This document shows, piece after piece, positions 59,111 to 64,000 of a DNA stretch of 64,000 nucleotides. The notes under the pieces are model-generated. The model ran no database searches. It saw only the letters and a program-made list of their open reading frames with translations, and was not told where the DNA came from. The stretch lies in contig SKCR01029065.1 in NCBI GenBank assembly GCA_019454045.1, positions 58,576 to 122,575 of the forward strand. The letters are read 5' to 3'. A program made the position numbers and the translations under genes. Position 1 is the stretch's first letter. Every line of letters starts with the position of its first letter. Source of the DNA: Zanthoxylum bungeanum (Eukaryota; Streptophyta; Magnoliopsida; Sapindales; Rutaceae).

Positions 59111-60829
59111 CATATGGGGTATGAAATGCAGATTGTTCCTATTTGAAGAGTTCAAAGTATTAACGTAAAAAAGCATTTGGTTTAAATTTTCAGAAGATAC
59201 CTACCAAACAAAGATGTTATGTTGTTTCCATAAGAAACAAAAAATGTTTATGAGTATATGACTGCTAAAAAATGTCCAAGAGAATTTGAAATAGGGTTAA
59301 AATCATAACGTTGAAAAATACAATTTCAAGTAAAAAAGATTACAAGGGCATCTACATACATGTAAATATGACTCGGAAAGGATTATATAGATTGACGGGA
59401 GCAACAATATGATAGGCATTAGCAATAAATATTAAAAATAAGTCAAAACGGGATTTTGTATGAGTGATTTTTAGAATCGTTCGAATTTAATTTTTATTAT
59501 ATTTTAAATTTTCAATATTTTTTTATGGAGGTTTTGAATTATATTTTTGTGTGAAAAACAAAATTTTATTTTAGAAATAATTAAAAAAGAGCGATAATAT
59601 ATTTCGATTTAAAAGAATTATTATTGAAGTAATAAATTTATTATATTTTCAATAATTTATTATATTTATATCAAAATGATTCATATTCATATTCACTTAA
59701 TTTGTTTAGTTGTTTTTTTTATTATTATTATAAATGAATAAATTTCAGTGATTTTTAGAAAATCCAAATAGGTAAATTTTGGCTTTTTTTTTTTAATTCT
59801 ACATCATAAGAAATGTTAATTTTATTTTTGCGGTTAATTTCCGATTAATACAAATCTCTCAAAATAAACTATTGAAGTGATTTACTCACGATTTCATGTT
59901 AAACTATCCAAACTCTAAACACACTGCCCAAACTTTCAATACATCATAACAAAAAGTAGAGAAATATGGATTTGAGAGAAGATTACTCATCAATTACAGA
60001 AATGAGTGGAAAAAGATGAACTTGGAGAAGTTGACAGTTTTTGAGCTAAAAATGTTTGACATCGCTGCTTCTTCTTTCCTCATCGCCTCCGTTGCTGCCA
60101 CCGGCTGCGACGGAAATTAGGGTTGTTGGAAAATGAAGACATTTTGGTCCGAGTTTTGTGTATTTGGTTTAAAAGTAATAAATATATAAAAAGGTGTTGG
60201 GTTGGCAAATGATTGGGGTTTAAAAAATCGATATCAAAATTCTAATATTATTTGTTAATATTTTTAAGATATTAGAAAATTTTAATTTATTAAAATTTGA
60301 ATTCATGTTTCTAGCGTTTTGTTTCAAACTCGAATTTAAAAAAAAATATTTTAAAAAAAGATCTAGTTTTTCAAAACCCGACCCATTCGTTAACCTTAAA
60401 AGAGTGTCATTCTTATAATTTACAAATTTTTTTAGGTAATTATGTAAATTTTCATAAAATTTTCTTACTTTAATTTGTCGGTTAACATACCTATATACTA
60501 GTTAATTTGTGGAAGAATAGTGATATCCGACCCTCTTAATTTATGTCATTAGCCCCCACTTTTCAATTAATCTAATTTGTGTCCATAATTGCCTTTATTA
60601 GTTTTTTTTTTTTTTTTTTTAATTTTTTTTCTCATTTTGCTCTCTCAAGCTCTTGACGATATCTGATCTTCAAACATTCATACTACAATTGTTGTTCAAG
60701 TTTCATCAACTTACAAAATTAAATAGTTGTGTTCTCCAAAAGATGTCAAATAAGCTTAAGACATTTGCAAGAAAATATCATTATAAGTGCGACAAAATCC
60801 ACTCAACCAAATAATTGGAATGGTAATTT
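59111..60829. other. AT-rich intergenic sequence
   Basis: Repeated A/T runs and no coding signal. The only unusual patch is GC-richer text with TCCGTTGCTGCCACCGGCTG at about 60088-60107, which has no open frame of note. Nothing else is recognised. Confidence 0.6.
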
Positions 60830-61044
60830 ATAAACCCAAAACTTTTTTTTTTTTTTTTTTTTTTGAAATCGTTGGAAATCCCGCCACCAAACCACTCATT
60901 CTGGGCCGCGGCGCAGGTAAAACCCCCGGCTGCCCCAGGCTCTTACAAGAAGTTGCATCCCCTGAATTCGAACCCAGAACCTCAAGGTGAGATTCTGGAT
61001 CCTTCACCACCAAGCCACACCCCTTGGGGGCATAAACCCAAAAC
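60830..61044 (-). mobile_element. tRNA-derived SINE with 13-bp target duplication
   Basis: The minus strand reads GGGGTGTGGCTTGGTGGTGA (A box), then GGTTCTGGGTTCGAATTC (B box core GGTTCGAATTC type) and ends GGAAATCCCAACG-like text with a long A-run (the T-run at 60843-60864 on plus). ATAAACCCAAAAC flanks it exactly at 60830-60842 and 61032-61044. Body about 190 bp. Overlapping open frames on both strands are spurious. Confidence 0.85.
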
Positions 61045-61207
61045 CCTCAAAGTAATTACACACATCATCAGTAAGCAAACTGCATTTTGCATTATCACCA
61101 TCATCAGTAGCAACATCTTTTGAATCATTGAAAATGGATATATCACATTATATATATTCAATCTCAAATGATTTTTACTTGAAATTAAAAAATTTTAATT
61201 TATCACA

Positions 61208-61375
61208 TTATGTCCTCAAGGGGGCGTAGCTTGGTGGTGTAAGGTTCAAGATCTCATCTTAAGATCATAGATTTGAATTCAGGACAGTTGGGGGTTTTAC
61301 CTGCTCCGCTTAAGCCCGGAAAGGGTGATTTGACCGTGAGATTTCCAACGATTCCAAAAAGAGAGAAAAGAATCC
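61208..61375 (+). mobile_element. Second copy of the same SINE family, opposite orientation
   Basis: CTCAAGGGGGCGTAGCTTGG, a weak B box (GATTTGAATTCAGGACAG), GTTGGGGGTTTTACCTGCTC and GATTTCCAACGATTCCAAAA match the first copy in order on the plus strand, with an A-rich tail. It is more diverged and has a deletion near the B box (TTCTTGTAAGAGCC text is lost). No target duplication detected. Confidence 0.75.
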
Positions 61376-62291
61376 ATTGCTAAGAGTAATTCTAGAAAGG
61401 ATCTGAAAAGGAAAAAATTAATTGGAGAAGTCCATAGTTTGATAAAATTAGCAAGTGAGAGAGAAGAAAAAATTAAGGGTTTTTTTTTTTATTAAGGATA
61501 ATTCCGAAAATAGATGGGTGAAGACTTTGAGAGTGTTCTTATATCAAAAACCAAATAATGAATTAGAACACGAGTCATTTCTAAATTGATATTTCTATCA
61601 GTTAATGAAAGAGTCCATTGCCAAAAAAAAAATACATGTCGAGTCTGGAAAGAATTCAAATCATTTTAATAAAAATTAGTTCGATTAATTTTACCGGTCT
61701 AGGATTCGAATCCGTAAGCTAACAAGATAAATTGAAGGGGTTAAACGTCACTACTCTTTTGAAAATTGAAAGTGAGATGGTGTGGGGCGTTGCATAATTT
61801 TGGTCATTTGGTGGCATCATAACACTTGAACTGATGGGCCATGGATACTGCCGAGGCTCAGAGCCCCACTTGATTTGGAAAGCAAAAATCAAATGGTATG
61901 GTAGATCAAATATCAAAATTAATGCTTGAAATTTCCAAATTCAATGCCTTGTATTTCAACCTCAAATATATTTGCAAAACCACTGATAATGAATGACAGA
62001 GAAGGGGACTCAATGAACACCCATAACCTAATATTTAACATTAGCATCAAGTCAATATCAGAAGAAACCCCAAATTACAACAACATGATTTACTTGGTAA
62101 AAAGTGCATGAGGGAATGGACAAAATTCCCTCTCAAGTCAGTTTGTAGGATACAAATAAATATATTGCTTAGTTCAAACTATATCGCTGCTGCTATGCTA
62201 CACGCAAAAGTAGACATACTTAGATAAGTAAAAGGACTGAATGTCTGAAGACATTCACGAAACAGCTAGGGGCGTCAAGAGTGCTTCATTA
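61376..62291. other. Intergenic DNA and presumed 3' UTR of the ROP gene
   Basis: No coding frame is supported. The part nearest the ROP stop codon (about 62100-62291, minus-strand transcript) is probably its 3' UTR; TTTATTTGTATCC at 62147-62159 read on minus gives GGATACAAATAAA, a plausible poly(A) signal. A few A/T runs fill the rest. Confidence 0.4.
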
Positions 62292-63950
62292 CTAAGTGGC
62301 GCAGCAGCCTCCACACACGATAGTCCTGCTGTCGGAAAATAATGTGAAGAAAAGCAGAAAAATGAGGTAACATCAGTTAACTTGGTTTCAGAGGTCAAAA
62401 GAATATGTGATATTTATTAAGGCAACAAACGAACACAAATATTATGCTTCGCCATTAGGTTTGAAGAAGGTAACAAAGCTATGTATAATGCACGTTGCTA
62501 AACTAAACAAAATGGTTCAAGTAGTATTATCATCTATCATCTGAGACTATGAAAGGTGAATGTTATGATTAGACTATGAGAAGGTGAAGTACTTACGCAA
62601 TTGAGCAGCCGGATCTTCTGTGCCTTTTCTTCCTTGCTATCTCCCTCCTAGGAGGTTGAAGAACAACCTTGATAGCTGTGTCAAAAACAGCTTTGACATT
62701 CTGAAAATTAAAACAAAAAACACATAAGCAGTATCCATCAAAGCAACAAAAAATGAAATGGGCTCTTGGAAATCAACAGCAAATGATCAAATTTCCTGTT
62801 CACCAACTACTCCTTTACCTGCTGAGTCTTCGAGCTGCACTCAATATATGCGGCTGCACCAATTTGTTTCCTCAACTCCTCCCCCTGTTTATTATATGAT
62901 AATTGAGCTACTTTCTCACAACATTAAATAAATGCTATATGAAAAAATATGTAGGTAGACCTAAGAGTGCTATAGGACATACATACCTGAGCAGTTGTGA
63001 CATTAGATCCCATATGATCAGCTAAATACCCCCTGTTTTCACGAATATCTGATATAGATAAAAGGTTAATGTGCTTTAGATTAATCATAGGGAAATTACC
63101 AAAATTGGGCAAGTGGCAAACTTTTTTATCAAATTTGAGCAACCGTATTTTTCCTTTCAACAAATGAACAGATCTATAATTTTAGACAAAGATGCCTTCT
63201 TCATCTTCCTCAAAATCTTTTTTTTCCATCTATTTTTTCCTTCTCATGGCGGCAACCATCTCAAAAAAAGAAAAAAAAAAAAAAAAAAAGGAAATTGTAG
63301 CTTGCTTCGCTGCAAAAAATAGACATAGAAGGGGTATTTGCTCATTTGTATAAATAAAAAATTTGCATGCTCAATTTGATAAAAAAAAATTTTGGATTTG
63401 CCTAAAAATGATAAATTCCCATCATCATAACATGTCTCGTCCCTACATGGGAATTCAAATGCATCATCATATTGCAAATTTGAAAAAAATTTGCCTACCT
63501 AACTTTGTTCCAACTAGAACTATCGGAACATTGGGTGCAAACCGACGAAGTTCCGGCATCCACTGAAAAAAAATAAAAAAGGATTTCAATAAATGATAGA
63601 TGATATTACAGAAAAATTACTTCTGACAAAAGCTATCTATCTGCTTCATTGAAAATGACCCAAACTAAGAAAACATTAATTCATGGGACTGAAGTGTAAA
63701 GCAACACATACAGGCTTTAATTAAATTAAAAAGATTAAAAGACCAACTTTTGTGAAACATGATTTAAAAGTAGCAATAACTAAAGTGACACACAAAAGTA
63801 GAACAGAAATTAAAGGGCAAAAGACATTAATATTGAAATAATTACCTTCTTAAGAACATTTTCATAACTTGCTCTACTAATTAATGAGAAAGCTAGCACA
63901 AAGATGTCTGCACCTCTGTAACTCAATGGCCTCAACCTGCTATAATCTTC
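62292..63950 (-). CDS. Type-II ROP (Rac-like) small GTPase, C-terminal six exons (5' end off the window)
   Basis: Plant Rho-family switch at the plasma membrane, acting in polar growth and hormone/defence signalling. Exons on the minus strand, all with GT-AG borders and consistent phase: 63950-63846, 63562-63499, 63048-62987, 62885-62820, 62700-62597, 62328-62292 (stop TAG 62294-62292), 145 codons. Motifs: [15 protein letters not shown], the region following the switch II Gln, VGTKLD (guanine specificity, its Asp codon split by an intron), [18 protein letters not shown] (Rho insert), [15 protein letters not shown] (SSK box), and a basic RKKRHRRS tail followed by [13 protein letters not shown]. 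The last is the GC-CG box of type-II ROPs, which are S-acylated rather than prenylated through a CaaX end. P-loop and switch I lie beyond 64000. The last acceptor is a CAGCAG tandem, so the Arg of SIART could be optional. Confidence 0.95.
63090..63420. mobile_element. Mutator-type MITE in a ROP intron
   Basis: Begins GGGAAATTACCAAAATTGGG and ends in the inverted partner GGGAATTTATCATTTTTAGG, with imperfect terminal inverted repeats of about 85 bp (both arms include ATCAAATTTGAGCA-like text). TTAATCATA before and ATCATCATA after agree at 7 of 9 positions, the duplication length typical of Mutator-like elements. The 331-bp body has a long A-run (63266-63288) and no protein; the frames at 63113-63322 and 63244-63477 are spurious. 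Confidence 0.75.
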
Positions 63951-64000
63951 CTGTCCTTTAAATCAAAGCAAATATAATAACAGTTAGTTAAACAAAAAAT

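Noticed and set aside
59959..60120. Possible small gene in the GC-richer patch near 60090
   Set aside because: No start-to-stop frame of useful length, no splice context, and no recognisable family.
60880..61020. A tRNA gene on the minus strand, from A- and B-box-like sequence
   Set aside because: No cloverleaf with anticodon arm forms, the segment ends in a poly-A tail and is flanked by a 13-bp target duplication. It is a SINE.
60560..61500. A larger inverted-repeat transposon enclosing both SINEs
   Set aside because: Apparent similarity between the outer flanks rests on poly-T/poly-A and CTCTCTC runs; no defined termini or target duplication.
63113..63477. Overlapping plus and minus open frames
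   Set aside because: They fall within a ROP intron and the MITE, and depend on homopolymer runs.

Overview
This window looks like nuclear DNA of a flowering plant, most likely a eudicot. It is AT-rich, its two real genes are split by many GT-AG introns, and most of it is plant LTR retrotransposon: Ty1-copia of the Tork/Angela type, and Ty3-gypsy of the Athila and Tat/Ogre types. SINEs and MITEs are also present. I saw no bacterial or organellar genes, no rRNA or tRNA gene, and no CRISPR array. The species cannot be named from this sequence.

Positions 1-52100 are a nested retrotransposon block. From left to right it holds: a minus-strand Copia-1 element running off the left edge (LTR 356-2463), inserted in the 3' LTR of a minus-strand Athila-like gypsy (2464-10252) that has lost RT and carries a solo Angela-type LTR (4698-7218); a Tat/Ogre-type gypsy (plus strand, from about 10253) cut by a degenerate Copia-1 copy (12033-16135) and then by a nearly complete Angela-type copia (22390-31935, TSD GGCCC); a second truncated Tat copy joined in tandem (32986-37515); an inverted pair of Copia-1 fragments (37600-38947 plus, 38948-46230 minus); and a minus-strand gypsy LTR/gag fragment (46314-46908 and 51408 to about 52100) that is itself split by an Athila-like deletion derivative (46909-51407). 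Almost every reading frame in this block is broken. The Angela-type copia is the best preserved but has two frameshifts.

Positions 52100-64000 are gene-bearing. A 13-coding-exon gene on the plus strand (54114-58813) encodes an MFS sugar transporter of the plant plastidic/Golgi glucose transporter (pGlcT/SGB1) class. On the minus strand, the last six exons of a type-II ROP (Rac-like) small GTPase lie at 62292-63950, and the 5' part runs off the right edge. MITE- and SINE-like insertions sit in the upstream region, in introns and between the genes.

The two genes are not obviously functionally linked. I found no convincing new biological system. The most unusual structures are a run of about nine consecutive hairpins with 3-nt loops conserved in three LTR copies, a dimeric tandem repeat inside a Tat LTR, a shared noncoding block just upstream of the polypurine tract in two Athila-like elements, a long inverted copia arrangement, and an unusual 56-nt intron that removes a normally conserved transporter motif.
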